From the NCBI RefSeq assembly GCF_007856155.1, contig NZ_CP042266.1, positions 2,170,001-2,234,000 of the forward strand: a stretch of DNA of 64,000 nucleotides, in the 5' to 3' direction. Origin of the DNA: Streptomyces qinzhouensis (lineage in GTDB: Bacteria; Actinomycetota; Actinomycetes; Streptomycetales; Streptomycetaceae). The position numbers and the translations under genes were made by a program. The notes beneath the pieces are model-generated. The model did no database searches and was not told where the DNA came from. It worked only from the letters and a program-made list of their open reading frames with translations. Positions 1 through 10,685 of this stretch are shown in pieces (within the stretch, counting starts at the first letter, position 1; each line of letters starts with the position of its first letter).

Positions 1-597
1 GTAGAGGTACTTGTTCAGGGTCTTCTCGTTGACCTTGGACGGGTCGAGCCGGCCCGCGGCCACCTCTTGGGCGATCCGCTGCGCGGCGTCGGCGATCTCC
101 GCGCGACCGCCGTAGTTGACGCAGAAGTACAGCGTCATGGCGTCGTTGTCCTTGGTCTGCTCCTGGGCGACCTGCAGCTCCTGGACGACCGACTTCCACA
201 TCTTCGGCATCCGGCCGACCCAGCGGATCCGGATACCCAGTTCGTCCATCTCGTCCCGGCGGCGGCGGATCACGTCCCGGTTGAAGTTCATCAGGAAGCG
301 GACCTCGTCGGGCGAGCGCTTCCAGTTCTCGGTGGAGAAGGCGTACAACGAGAGATTGTCGACGCCCATCTCCAGACAGCCCTTGAGGACGTCGAGGACC
401 ACGCCCTCGCCGACCTTGTGCCCCTCGGTCCGGGGCAGCCCGCGCTCCTTCGCCCAGCGGCCGTTGCCGTCCATCACGACCGCCACATGCTTCGGCACCA
501 GCTCGCCGGGGATCTTCGGCGGCCGCTCACCGGACGGGTGCGGCTCGGGGATCTTGTACTCACGGCGGTTACGGCCGAGGATTCCGCGTCGTGCCAT
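1..597 (-). CDS. uppS: Isoprenyl transferase (undecaprenyl diphosphate synthase), 3' end cut by window
   Basis: Cis-prenyltransferase that condenses isopentenyl diphosphate into long polyprenyl diphosphate, the lipid carrier for cell-wall precursors. The visible 199 codons contain the diphosphate-binding motif [17 protein letters not shown] (about residues 38-54), the helix with [18 protein letters not shown], and the R-rich segment [18 protein letters not shown], all diagnostic of the UppS family. The C-terminal part (RxR motif) lies beyond base 1. The ATG at 597 is chosen because the protein then begins [14 protein letters not shown]; an AGGAG sits about 14 nt upstream, a little far, and an in-frame GTG four codons earlier is an alternative. 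It follows recO on the same strand with about 70 bp between. Confidence 0.96.
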   Translation of the reverse strand, partial: MARRGILGRNRREYKIPEPHPSGERPPKIPGELVPKHVAVVMDGNGRWAKERGLPRTEGHKVGEGVVLDVLKGCLEMGVDNLSLYAFSTENWKRSPDEVRFLMNFNRDVIRRRRDEMDELGIRIRWVGRMPKMWKSVVQELQVAQEQTKDNDAMTLYFCVNYGGRAEIADAAQRIAQEVAAGRLDPSKVNEKTLNKYLY

Positions 598-630
598 GCG
601 GTTACTCACTTCTCCTGTATGCGTGCGATA

Positions 631-654
631 CCTGTGTGCCTGTGTGCCTGTGTG
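631..654. repeat. Three copies of an 8-bp unit CCTGTGTG
   Basis: Three perfect tandem copies of CCTGTGTG lie in the short gap between recO and uppS. Slipped-strand mutation could change the copy number. No gene overlaps it, but it lies in the 5' untranslated region of uppS if the two genes are co-transcribed. Confidence 0.85.
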
Positions 655-669
655 CTGATGGTGCTGGGG

Positions 670-1452
670 CTACGGCGTGCTGCCGGCCGTCCGTACCCGC
701 CGGTCGTCCTTCTCGACGAACCGCAGGGAGCGCAGCCCGCGCTCCAGATGCCAGTGCAGATAGGCGGAGACCAGTCCGCTGCCCTCCCTGACATGCCGCG
801 GCTCGCAGGCGTCCGCCGTGGGCCAGTCACCGGTCAGCAGCGCACTGAGCAGACCGACGGCCTCCGCCGACGGTACGACACTGCCGGGTACCCGGCAGTC
901 GGCGCAGACCACGCCGCCCGCGGCGACCGAGAAGAAACGGTTGGGCCCGTCGAGCCCGCACCGGGCGCAGTCCTTGAAGCTGGGCGCGTAGCCGTTCACC
1001 GCGAGGGAACGGAGCAGGAACGCGTCGAGGATGAGATGCGGCGCGTGCTCGCCGCCGGCCAGCGCCCGCAGCCCGCCGACGAGGAGCAGATACTGCTGGA
1101 CGGCGGGCTCGCCCTCGTGGTCGGTGAACCGCTCGGCGGTCTCCAGCATGGCGGTGCCCGCGGTGTAGCGGGCGTAGTCGGTGGCGATGGCGCCGCCGTA
1201 GGGGGCGATCGTCTCGCTCTGGGTGCACAGCGGCAGCCCGCGGCCGATCAGCTCGCCGCCGCGGGCGAAGAACTGCACATCGACATGGGAGAACGGCTCC
1301 AGCCGGGCCCCGAACTTCGATTTGGTGCGCCGCACCCCGCGCGCCACGGCCCGCACCCGTCCGTGCCCGCGGGTCAGCAGGCTGATGATGCGGTCGGCCT
1401 CGCCCAGCTTCTGAGTGCGCAGGACGACGCCTTCGTCGCGGAACAGGCTCAT
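670..1452 (-). CDS. recO: DNA repair protein RecO
   Basis: Recombination mediator of the RecFOR pathway: it binds single-stranded DNA and helps load RecA. The 260-aa protein begins MSLFRDEGVVLRTQKLGEAD, the N-terminal OB-fold start typical of RecO, and carries a four-cysteine zinc site (CARCGLDG near residue 170 and CADCR near 190). Length matches the family. The ATG at 1452 overlaps the stop of the upstream AraC-type gene (ATGA), which supports this start over an in-frame ATG nine bases upstream and suggests translational coupling. Confidence 0.96.
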   Translation of the reverse strand: MSLFRDEGVVLRTQKLGEADRIISLLTRGHGRVRAVARGVRRTKSKFGARLEPFSHVDVQFFARGGELIGRGLPLCTQSETIAPYGGAIATDYARYTAGTAMLETAERFTDHEGEPAVQQYLLLVGGLRALAGGEHAPHLILDAFLLRSLAVNGYAPSFKDCARCGLDGPNRFFSVAAGGVVCADCRVPGSVVPSAEAVGLLSALLTGDWPTADACEPRHVREGSGLVSAYLHWHLERGLRSLRFVEKDDRRVRTAGSTP

Positions 1453-2339
1453 GGGCCCCATTCTCCCGTACGCGGCGGACCGCTGTGCCTCCCCGGGGGA
1501 CCATAGTCCCGCCCGCCGGCCGGGCCGTCGTCCGTGCCGTGCAGATAGCGGCCCGGGGAGGTGCCGACGGTCCGTTTGAAGGCGGCGAGGAACGCGCTGG
1601 CCGTGGCGTAGCCGACGGCGTGGGCGACCCGGGACACCGGCTGTCCCTCGGCGAGCAGCGGCAGGGCGGCGCGCAGCCGCAGCTGGGTGCGCCAGCGGTC
1701 GAAGGTCATTCCGGTGTCGGCGGTGAACAGCCGAGTGAGGGTACGGCGGCTGACGCCGACGGCGCGGGCATGGGCGTCCAGGCTCCGGGGGTCGGCGGGG
1801 TCGGCGCCGAGCGCGTCGGCCACCGCCCGCACCCGGTCGTCACCGGGGGTGGGGACGTCGATGGGAGCGGCGGGCAGCGGGCGCAGCAGATCCGGTACGA
1901 GCGCCTCCGCGCGCAGTCGGGCGGGCTCGGTGAGGTCGTCGCGGCCGAGGTGGACGATGAGTTCGGCGAGCAGTCCGTCGACGGCGACGGCGGTGGGCCC
2001 GGTCCAGTCGGCGGTGCGGTGGTCGGGCGCGAAGTAGAGGGAGCTGAGCAGAGCGCCGCGGGTGGCGCCGGTGCGGTGGACGGTTCCGGCGGGGATCCAC
2101 AGGGCGCGGCTGGGCGGCAGGACCCAGTGGTCGTCGTCGACGGCGACGCCGATGACACCGCGACGGCTCCAGGCCAGCTGGTGGTGGGTGTGGCTGTGGG
2201 CGGGGAACCATTCGCCGGAGGTGATCGGGAAGCTGCCGACGACGATGGCGCCGATACCGTCGGGGGGCGGGCAGGGTTCGGGCCGGTCCACCGGTGCCCC
2301 TCTCCCTCTCCCCCGAGCCCACCCGGGGGTGTCCTCCAT
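1449..2339 (-). CDS. AraC-family transcriptional regulator
   Basis: Probable one-component regulator of 296 aa. The N-terminal half is a cupin-like sensor (HSHTHHQLAWSRRGVIGVAV, followed by LWIPAGTVHR). The C-terminal quarter is a double helix-turn-helix of AraC type (DAHARAVGVSRRTLTRLF; later VSRVAHAVGYATASAFLAAF, which matches the family signature). The frame stays open upstream into the divergent MFS gene, so the start is uncertain; the ATG at 2339 is taken because it removes that overlap. It is divergent from the MFS exporter with about 78 bp between, so that exporter is its likely target (inference). Its stop overlaps the recO start. Confidence 0.88.
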   Translation of the reverse strand: MEDTPGWARGRGRGAPVDRPEPCPPPDGIGAIVVGSFPITSGEWFPAHSHTHHQLAWSRRGVIGVAVDDDHWVLPPSRALWIPAGTVHRTGATRGALLSSLYFAPDHRTADWTGPTAVAVDGLLAELIVHLGRDDLTEPARLRAEALVPDLLRPLPAAPIDVPTPGDDRVRAVADALGADPADPRSLDAHARAVGVSRRTLTRLFTADTGMTFDRWRTQLRLRAALPLLAEGQPVSRVAHAVGYATASAFLAAFKRTVGTSPGRYLHGTDDGPAGGRDYGPPGRHSGPPRTGEWGP

Positions 2340-2417
2340 GCGCGGTGTCCTCCATGCGCTATGACCTGTCCCGGTAGCGTATCGCGGCCGTCCGGGGTGC
2401 CCGCATAGCGTCAGCCC

Positions 2418-3836
2418 ATGACGGCAGAAACGACAAAAATGCAGGTCAGTACGGGTGGCCAGCGGGCCGCGGCGCTGATACTCCTCTCCTTCGTCCACTT
2501 CATGCTCGTCCTCGACGATTCGGTGGTGAACGTCGCTCTGGCCACCGTCCGGGACGATCTCGGCTTCGGCACGGCCGGGCTGGCCTGGGTGGTCAACGCC
2601 TACTTCCTCGCCTTCGGCGCGCTGATGCCGGTGGGCGGCCGGGCGGCGGATCTGCTGGGCCGCCGGGCGGTCTTCCTCGCCGGGGTCGCGCTGTTCGGGG
2701 CGGCGAGTCTGGTGTGCGGACTGGCCCAGGAGCCGTGGCAGTTGATCGGGGGCCGGTTCGCGCAGGGGGCGGGGGCGGCGCTGGCGAGCCCGGCGGCGCT
2801 GTCGCTGGTGGCGCTCCTGTATCCGGGGCCGGGCGAGCGGGCGAGGGCGATGGGGGTGTGGGGGTCGGTGGCCGCGCTCGGCGGGACCACGGGTCTGGTG
2901 GTGTCGGGTGTGGTGACCGATCTGCTGTCGTGGCGGTGGGTGTTCCTGGTCAATGTGCCGATCGCGGCGGTGGTGCTGGTGCTGGCGCCGAGGCTGCTGC
3001 CCCGGAGCGCCGCCGTCCGGCGGGGCCGGATCGACGTTCCGGGGGCGGTGCTGGGGACGGCGGCCCTACTGGCCCTGGTCCACGGTCTGCTCCAGGGGGC
3101 CGAGGCGGGCTGGGGCCCGGGTGCCTTGGTGCCGCTGCTGCTGACGCCGGTGCTGGTCGCGGCGTTCGTGGCGGTGGAGCGGCGGACGGCCGAGCCGCTG
3201 GTGCCGCCGGGGTTCCTCGCGGTCCGCGTCCGGGCGGTCGCCACGGTCGCCTCGCTGCTCTTCACCGCCGCGTTCTTCGCGATGTCGTTCCTGGTGATGC
3301 TGCACCTCCAGAATGTGCTGGGGTACGAGCCACTGGCGGCGGGGCTGGCGTATCTGCCCTACGCGGCGGGGGTGTTGACGGGGGTACGGATCTCCGCGTG
3401 GGCGGTGGCGCGGTACGGGGTACGGGCGCCGCTGGCGGTGTCGTTCGCGGTGAGCGCGGCCGGGCTGCTGCTGCTCTCGGGCATCTCGCCGGACAGCGGC
3501 TACACGGCGGGGGTGGCGCCCGGGGTGCTGCTGGCGGCCCTGGGGGCGGGGCTCGGTTTCCCGGCGCTCGCGGTCGCGGCGGTCGCGGGCAGCACGGAGG
3601 AGGACGCCGGTCTGGCGTCGGCGCTGCTCGGTTCGGTGCAGCAGATCGGGGGCGCGGTGGGCATCGCGGCGCTGGTCGGCATCGCGGCCGCCCACGGCGG
3701 TCCGGCCGGCGGGGACGGCGGCTCGGCCGAGGGCGCCACGGACGGCTTCGCCCTGGCGATGCGGGTCGCCGCGGGGGCGCTGGCGGCGGGCGCGGTACTG
3801 GTCGCGGTGCTGATGCCCCGGGGGCGTACCGCTTGA
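2418..3836 (+). CDS. MFS transporter, DHA2 (EmrB/QacA) type drug exporter
   Basis: Proton-driven efflux permease of 472 aa with about 14 hydrophobic segments. The first helix carries LDDSVVNVALATVRDDLGF (motif D1-like), followed by GGRAADLLGRRAVFLAG (motif A, loop 2-3) and GGRFAQGAGAALASPAALSL (motif B). The middle shows VVSGVVTDLLSWRWVFLVNV, the motif C region typical of 14-TM DHA2 pumps. It is divergent from the AraC-type gene, which probably controls it. The substrate cannot be read from sequence. ATG at 2418, with no strong ribosome site; the promoter must lie in the 78-bp gap. Confidence 0.92.
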   Translation: MTAETTKMQVSTGGQRAAALILLSFVHFMLVLDDSVVNVALATVRDDLGFGTAGLAWVVNAYFLAFGALMPVGGRAADLLGRRAVFLAGVALFGAASLVCGLAQEPWQLIGGRFAQGAGAALASPAALSLVALLYPGPGERARAMGVWGSVAALGGTTGLVVSGVVTDLLSWRWVFLVNVPIAAVVLVLAPRLLPRSAAVRRGRIDVPGAVLGTAALLALVHGLLQGAEAGWGPGALVPLLLTPVLVAAFVAVERRTAEPLVPPGFLAVRVRAVATVASLLFTAAFFAMSFLVMLHLQNVLGYEPLAAGLAYLPYAAGVLTGVRISAWAVARYGVRAPLAVSFAVSAAGLLLLSGISPDSGYTAGVAPGVLLAALGAGLGFPALAVAAVAGSTEEDAGLASALLGSVQQIGGAVGIAALVGIAAAHGGPAGGDGGSAEGATDGFALAMRVAAGALAAGAVLVAVLMPRGRTA

Positions 3837-3900
3837 AGGGGAGGCCGGGGGCCGCGGGGGACGGGGTGCGGGCGGCTCGGCGGAACGGGGTGCGGGGAGC

Positions 3901-4596
3901 TCAGGGGGACGGGGTGCGGGCGGTGCTCAACAGATGGGCCGTATCGGCGGGCCGGAGCTGGAGCGCGCTGCCGACGGTGGTCAGCACCTCCCGCTCGGCG
4001 GGGGTGTAGGGGCCGTCCGCGAGGGCGATCCGGGCGCCCTGGAGGAGGATCGACTCCCTTCCGGCCGGGGCCAGATGGGGCGACAGGGGTTCCAGGGCCT
4101 CGTGCAGTTCGATGGCGAGGGCGGCGCCGCAGGGGCCGCTGTCGCTGACGAACCGGCCGGTGTCGGCGGCCAGCGCCTCGATCAGCCCGGTCAGCTGCTC
4201 CTCCGTACAGTCGTGGAGTCCGGCGGCGCGGACGGTGGCCACGGCGGTCTCGCGGACCGGGCGGGAGTCGGTGCCCCCGGAGGCGAGGACCGCGAGGGCG
4301 ACGGTGTGCACGGCGTCCCGGAGCATCGCGGAGAACCGGGCGGTGGTGGGATGGTCGAGGACATCCGTCCCGAAGTGGCCGTGGCAGGCGGCGCATTCGA
4401 CGACCGGTCCGGCCGAACCGCGCGGCAGCAGCGGGATCCCCAGCAGGGTGAAACGGCGCCGGCCGGTCCGGCGCCGGTAGTTGCGGTCACCGCCGCAGGC
4501 GGCACAGAAGAACTCGCCGTCACCGACGGTGTTCCAGGCGGTCGATACGCCGCAGACCAACAGCCTCCGACCGAATACGCCCCGGTCCGTCCGCAT
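3901..4596 (-). CDS. TerB-like protein with N-terminal zinc ribbon
   Basis: A 231-aa protein. Residues about 20-70 hold two cysteine pairs (FFCAACGGDRNY and VECAACHGHFG) forming a zinc ribbon. The rest is helical and resembles the TerB/tellurite-resistance fold: acidic helices ending in GARIALADGPYTPAEREVLTTV, the D-G-P/x-x-x-E loop seen in TerB proteins. The ATG at 4596 (MRTDRGVFGRRLLVCG) is preferred to one 30 codons upstream because the conserved-looking sequence starts here. Function is unknown; a metal- or stress-linked role is only inferred from the family. Confidence 0.8.
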   Translation of the reverse strand: MRTDRGVFGRRLLVCGVSTAWNTVGDGEFFCAACGGDRNYRRRTGRRRFTLLGIPLLPRGSAGPVVECAACHGHFGTDVLDHPTTARFSAMLRDAVHTVALAVLASGGTDSRPVRETAVATVRAAGLHDCTEEQLTGLIEALAADTGRFVSDSGPCGAALAIELHEALEPLSPHLAPAGRESILLQGARIALADGPYTPAEREVLTTVGSALQLRPADTAHLLSTARTPSP

Positions 4597-4920
4597 CTCG
4601 CACCTCCGCCGTACCTCTCCCCGCGGGCCTTGGGCCGCGGGCGCTACTGTGCTGCGGCACAGCCGCGTTGGCGTGATGTTAGCCACACGGACGGCGGCCC
4701 GTCAGCACCTCGGAGGCTCCCGGTCCGCACATGGCCGATTACCGACGACGGCGCCCCTGTGCCGTACACCCTCCCGAACTGGGGGAACGGGTGGGCGACG
4801 GCACAGGGGCGCCGGAACGAACAGCCGGGTCTCGTACGCAATCACGAGCGGGTGTACGGAATCACGAGCGGGCAGGACGACGGGCGGCCGGGCCCGGGGT
4901 GCGGCCGGACCCGGCGGGGA
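4597..4920. other. Intergenic region between leuA and the TerB-like gene
   Basis: No gene seen. It holds the large hairpin downstream of leuA (4750-4813) and two near-identical 19-bp direct repeats (4833-4851 and 4854-4872, core AATCACGAGCGGG, one mismatch). Confidence 0.7.
4750..4813 (-). terminator. Long hairpin downstream of leuA, probable terminator
   Basis: A perfect 16-bp inverted repeat (GGCGCCCCTGTGCCGT and its complement) encloses a 32-nt loop that can itself fold (CACCC with GGGTG). It lies 107 nt after the leuA stop. There is no T tract, as is common for Streptomyces terminators. The large structured loop makes an RNA-processing or mRNA-stability role possible too. Confidence 0.6.
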
Positions 4921-7033
<2,113 letters not shown>

Positions 7034-7069
7034 GTGACAGCGCCATTCCCCGGTGTCACATTGCGGTGC

Positions 7070-8128
7070 ATGGCATTCCACACCGTCTTCTGCACCGTCG
7101 TCCCGCCGCATCTGCTGGACAAGCTGGCCCGGGCCGTGAACCCGCAGATCGCCGAGCGCGCCCTGCGCACCCTGGAGCGCGACGCCCTCCAGCGGACCCG
7201 CCGCCGGATCACCACGGTGCGCGGTTTCGCGGCGGCGGCGGTGCCGCCCGCAGACGCCGAAGCCAAGCCCAGGCGCACGATCTACGACTGTGAGAACGGC
7301 ACCGACCTGCCCGGCGACAAGGTCCGCGGCGAGGGCGACGAACCGGGTCAGGACGCCACCGTCAACCGCGTCTACGCGGGTCTGGGCGCCACCTTCGAAC
7401 TGCTGCTGAAGCAGTACGGGCGCAACTCCCTCGACGACGCCGGACTGAAGCTGGACGCCAGCGTCCACTACGACCGGGAGTACGGGAACGCCTTCTGGGA
7501 CGGCTCCCAGATGGTGTTCGGCGACGGCGACGGCGAGATCTTCCTCGACTTCTCCATCCCGGTCGACGTGATCGCCCACGAGCTGGCCCACGGACTGACC
7601 CAGTACACCGCCAATCTGGAGTACTTCAGCCAGTCCGGCGCGCTCAACGAGTCCGTCTCGGACGTCTTCGGCGCGCTGGTGAAGCAGTACGTCCTCGGCC
7701 AGACCGCCGACCAGGCCGACTGGCTGATCGGCGAGGGGCTGCTGGCACCCGAGGTCACGGGGGTCGCGCTGCGCAGCATGAAGGCGCCGGGGACCGCGTA
7801 CGACGACGATGTCCTCGGCAAGGACCCGCAGCCCGCGACGATGGACGACTACGTCCGCACCGGCCGGGACAACGGCGGTGTCCACATCAACTCCGGCATC
7901 CCGAACCACGCCTTCTATCTGCTCGCCACCGAGCTGGGCGGCAAGGCGTGGGAGCGGGCCGGGCAGATCTGGTACGACACCCTCACCGGCGGCGACCTGT
8001 CGCAGGACGCGCGCTTCGGCGAGTTCGCCCGGCTGACGGTCGCCGCCGCGCGCTCCCGCTACGGCGACGGCGCGGAGCTCCAGGCCGTACAGAAGGCGTG
8101 GTCGACGGTCGGGGTCCCGCACTCCTGA
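7070..8128 (+). CDS. M4 (thermolysin-family) metalloprotease of protealysin type
   Basis: Zinc metallopeptidase of 352 aa. There is no signal peptide; instead the N-terminus carries CTVVPPHLLDKLAR, the short propeptide with a conserved PP-x-L motif that defines the protealysin subgroup. The active site is VIAHELAHGLTQYTANLEYF (HExxH, zinc ligands and Glu) with the third ligand in GALNESVSDVFGALV. The C-terminal domain holds DNGGVHINSGIPNHAFY with the substrate-binding histidine. The frame is open from a GTG at 7034, an alternative start. The emfourin-type inhibitor follows 60 bp downstream on the same strand, the usual pairing for this group. Confidence 0.93.
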   Translation: MAFHTVFCTVVPPHLLDKLARAVNPQIAERALRTLERDALQRTRRRITTVRGFAAAAVPPADAEAKPRRTIYDCENGTDLPGDKVRGEGDEPGQDATVNRVYAGLGATFELLLKQYGRNSLDDAGLKLDASVHYDREYGNAFWDGSQMVFGDGDGEIFLDFSIPVDVIAHELAHGLTQYTANLEYFSQSGALNESVSDVFGALVKQYVLGQTADQADWLIGEGLLAPEVTGVALRSMKAPGTAYDDDVLGKDPQPATMDDYVRTGRDNGGVHINSGIPNHAFYLLATELGGKAWERAGQIWYDTLTGGDLSQDARFGEFARLTVAAARSRYGDGAELQAVQKAWSTVGVPHS

Positions 8129-8188
8129 AGCCCCGCGGGCGGGGTGGTCCGCTACCGCCCCGCCCGGATCCGTGAGAGAACGGATGCC

Positions 8189-8461
8189 ATGCGAATCCAC
8201 GTACGGCGTACCGGCGGCTTCGCCGGAATCGAACGCTCCGCCACGGTGGACACCACCGCCCGCCCCGACGCGGCCGAATGGCACGCACTCGCGCGGGAAG
8301 CCGTCGGGGACGGCGAGCGGACGGGACCGCTCCGGACCGGGGTGCCGGACGGTTTCGCGTACGAGATCACCGTCGACGGCCGGACGGTCCACACGGCCGA
8401 GCCCCGGCTCACCCCGGCCCAGCGGAAACTGGTCTCCCGGGTGCTCCGGGAAGGCGCCTGA
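8189..8461 (+). CDS. Emfourin-type protealysin inhibitor
   Basis: A 90-aa cytoplasmic protein beginning MRIHVRRTGGFAGIERSATV and continuing with FAYEITVDGRTVHTAEPRLT and a C-terminal basic helix. The opening strand and the YEITVDG segment match emfourin (M4in), the small protein inhibitor encoded beside protealysin-type M4 peptidases. The position directly after the protease gene supports the call. The ATG at 8189 is preceded by GAGAGAACGG; the frame is also open further upstream, but the conserved part begins here. Confidence 0.85.
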   Translation: MRIHVRRTGGFAGIERSATVDTTARPDAAEWHALAREAVGDGERTGPLRTGVPDGFAYEITVDGRTVHTAEPRLTPAQRKLVSRVLREGA

Positions 8462-8532
8462 CGGCCCGGACGGCTCTGAAAGACCGCCGGACGCGCCGGA
8501 CGGCCCAGGGGTCGTCGGACGCGTCGGACGGT

Positions 8533-9477
8533 TCAGAAGCCGAGCTTGCGCAGCTGCTTGGGATCCCGCTGCCAGTCCTTGGCCACCTTGACATGCAGAT
8601 CGAGGAAGACCGGCGTGCCGAGCAGTGCCTCGATGTGCTTGCGCGATTTGGTGCCGACGTCCTTCAGCCGCTGCCCCTTGGGGCCGATGATGATCCCCTT
8701 CTGGCTGGACCGCTCGATATAGACATTGGCGTGGATGTCCAGCAGCGGACGGTCCTTGGGCCGGTTCTCGCGCGGGATCATCTCCTCGACGACCACGGCG
8801 ATGGAGTGCGGCAGCTCGTCCCGTACGCCTTCGAGCGCGGCCTCGCGGATCAGCTCGGCGACCATCACCTGCTCGGGCTCGTCGGTGAGGTCGCCCTCCG
8901 GATAGAGCGGCGGGCCCTCGGGCATCAGCGGCGCCAGCAGATCGGCGACCAGCTGCACCTGCTTGCCGCCGACCACCGACACCGGGATGATCTCGGCCCA
9001 CTCGAAGCCCAGCTCCTGACCGAGCTGGTCGATGGCGATGAGCTGCTCGGCGAGGGTCTTGGAGTCCACCAGATCGGTCTTGGTGACGATGGCGACCTTC
9101 GGGGTCTTCTTGATCCCGGCCAGTTCCTTGGCGATGAAGCGGTCGCCGGGGCCCAGCTTCTGGTCCGCGGGCAGACAGAAGCCGATCACGTCGACCTCGG
9201 CCCAGGTGGTGCGGACGACGTCGTTGAGCCGCTCGCCGAGCAGGGTGCGCGGCTTGTGCAGGCCGGGCGTGTCGACCAGGATCAGCTGGGCGTCCGGGCG
9301 GTGCACGATCCCGCGCACGGTGTGCCGGGTGGTCTGGGGCCGGTTGGAGGTGATCGCCACCTTCTGGCCGACCAGAGCGTTCGTGAGGGTGGACTTGCCC
9401 GCGTTGGGGCGGCCGACGAAACAGGCGAAGCCCGCCCGGTGGGGGGCGGACTCGGTGGGCTGGGTACGGACGCTCAT
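8533..9477 (-). CDS. era: GTPase Era
   Basis: Ribosome-assembly GTPase that binds 16S rRNA near its 3' end and helps mature the 30S subunit. The 314-aa protein has G1 GRPNAGKSTL (about residue 22), G2/switch I NRPQTTRHTVRG, G3 DTPGLHKPR, G4 TKTD and a C-terminal KH domain with GIIIGPKGQRLKDVG. The ATG at 9477 (MSVRTQPTES) puts the P-loop at the expected distance; a longer frame exists upstream but is low-complexity. It converges with the inhibitor gene across 71 bp. Confidence 0.97.
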   Translation of the reverse strand: MSVRTQPTESAPHRAGFACFVGRPNAGKSTLTNALVGQKVAITSNRPQTTRHTVRGIVHRPDAQLILVDTPGLHKPRTLLGERLNDVVRTTWAEVDVIGFCLPADQKLGPGDRFIAKELAGIKKTPKVAIVTKTDLVDSKTLAEQLIAIDQLGQELGFEWAEIIPVSVVGGKQVQLVADLLAPLMPEGPPLYPEGDLTDEPEQVMVAELIREAALEGVRDELPHSIAVVVEEMIPRENRPKDRPLLDIHANVYIERSSQKGIIIGPKGQRLKDVGTKSRKHIEALLGTPVFLDLHVKVAKDWQRDPKQLRKLGF

Positions 9478-9647
9478 GCCGTTCATTGTCCCCGATGCGG
9501 GCCGCCGCTGTGTCCGCTCCCCCGCCGGGGCGCCGCGGATGTCGTTCCGGAGGGCCGTTAAGGCCGTCAGGACCCCGCGGTCGGGGCCCTTCGGGTGGCC
9601 GTACGGCACCCTCCGCGCGCGCCTCGTCCGGCCCCGGCCCGTCCGGT

Positions 9648-10625
9648 TCAGGGTGCGGCCGAGGCGCGGCGGGCCCGGCGGCGGGCCCGGACCGCGAGGC
9701 CGCCGCCCGCGGCGAGCAGCGCCAGCGCGACGGCGGGCAGCCACGGCACGGCGATGTACCGCGCGCCGGCGGACTCGCGGACGTCCGGTGCGGTCGCGGT
9801 GAGCCGTATCTCACCCCATTCGGCCTGCGGCGCGTCCCGCCAGCGCTCGGTGAGCCGGATCCGCTGCCGGGGCAGCAGCTGGGACGGGACGCCGGTCAGC
9901 TCCCGCTTCAGCAGGGTGCGGCCGAAGAGCCCCTCGGCGGTGAGGGCGACCTTCGGGGCGAGGGTCGTATTGCCCCGGTTGTGGAGGGTGTACGAGATCA
10001 GGGCGCGGCTCTCGCCGGTGCCGGGCAGCAGCGGGCGGTCCTGGCGCACCGCCACGTCCTCGACGGAGAGCGCGGACACGGCGGGGCCGGTCACCCGCAG
10101 ATGGATCCGGGCGCCCACGGCCTGCCGGACGCCGACCGCGACGGACCCGCCCGCGGTGGCGATCCGCTCGTCGAGGGCGACCAGGGCGCCGGCGTGGTCA
10201 CCGGGCTCGGCGTCCTCGGGGACGGTCAGCGTGTAGGGGACGGTGACGGAGCCGCGCGGGGGGACGGTGACCCGCTCCCGGCCGGGCCGGGCCCAGGCGC
10301 CGATACCGCGCTGCCGTTCGGTGACCGCGCGGACGGCGAAGCCGCCGTCACGCTCGGTGTTGTAGGCGTCGGCCGCGTACAGCCGGAAGGAGAGGGGGGC
10401 GGTGGTCTTGTTGGTGATGGTGACCCGGTCGGTGAGGGTGGCGCCGGGTCCGGCCGCGAGATGGAAGTAGGGCCGTCCGCCGAGCGCGGAGGCGACGGGG
10501 TAGACGGACCACTCGCCGTTCTCGGCGGCCCGGGCGGTAACGGCGGGCGTGAACAGGGTGAACAGGGTGAGCAGGGTGGTCAGGAGCGCGGGGAGAACGG
10601 GGCGGGGCGTCGGGGGCCTGGGCAT
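9648..10625 (-). CDS. DUF916/WxL-interacting-type exported membrane protein
   Basis: A 325-aa exported protein. A signal peptide (ending TARA/AENGEW near residue 34) is followed by an immunoglobulin-like domain with WSVYPVASALGGRPYFHLAAGP, TDRVTITNKTTAPLSFRLYA and VTVPPRGSVTVPYTLTVPEDAEPGDHAGALVA. This pattern (N-T-T/S, 'P-G-D-H-x-G-A') is that of DUF916, the peptidoglycan-binding domain of WxL-interacting proteins. A second beta domain follows, then a C-terminal transmembrane helix (about 290-312) and a basic tail. It lies 60 bp after the WxL-like gene and is probably its operon partner. Role inferred: holding a surface protein on the wall. Confidence 0.85.
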   Translation of the reverse strand: MPRPPTPRPVLPALLTTLLTLFTLFTPAVTARAAENGEWSVYPVASALGGRPYFHLAAGPGATLTDRVTITNKTTAPLSFRLYAADAYNTERDGGFAVRAVTERQRGIGAWARPGRERVTVPPRGSVTVPYTLTVPEDAEPGDHAGALVALDERIATAGGSVAVGVRQAVGARIHLRVTGPAVSALSVEDVAVRQDRPLLPGTGESRALISYTLHNRGNTTLAPKVALTAEGLFGRTLLKRELTGVPSQLLPRQRIRLTERWRDAPQAEWGEIRLTATAPDVRESAGARYIAVPWLPAVALALLAAGGGLAVRARRRARRASAAP

Positions 10626-10685
10626 GGGTGCGGTTCCCCGGGGTCGGGGGCGGCCGGGCGGGTGCGGGCGCCGGCCGCCGGGTGG

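Noticed and set aside
2340..2498. Upstream extension of the AraC-type regulator to 2498
   Set aside because: It would overlap the divergent MFS start by about 80 bp and adds residues unrelated to the family.
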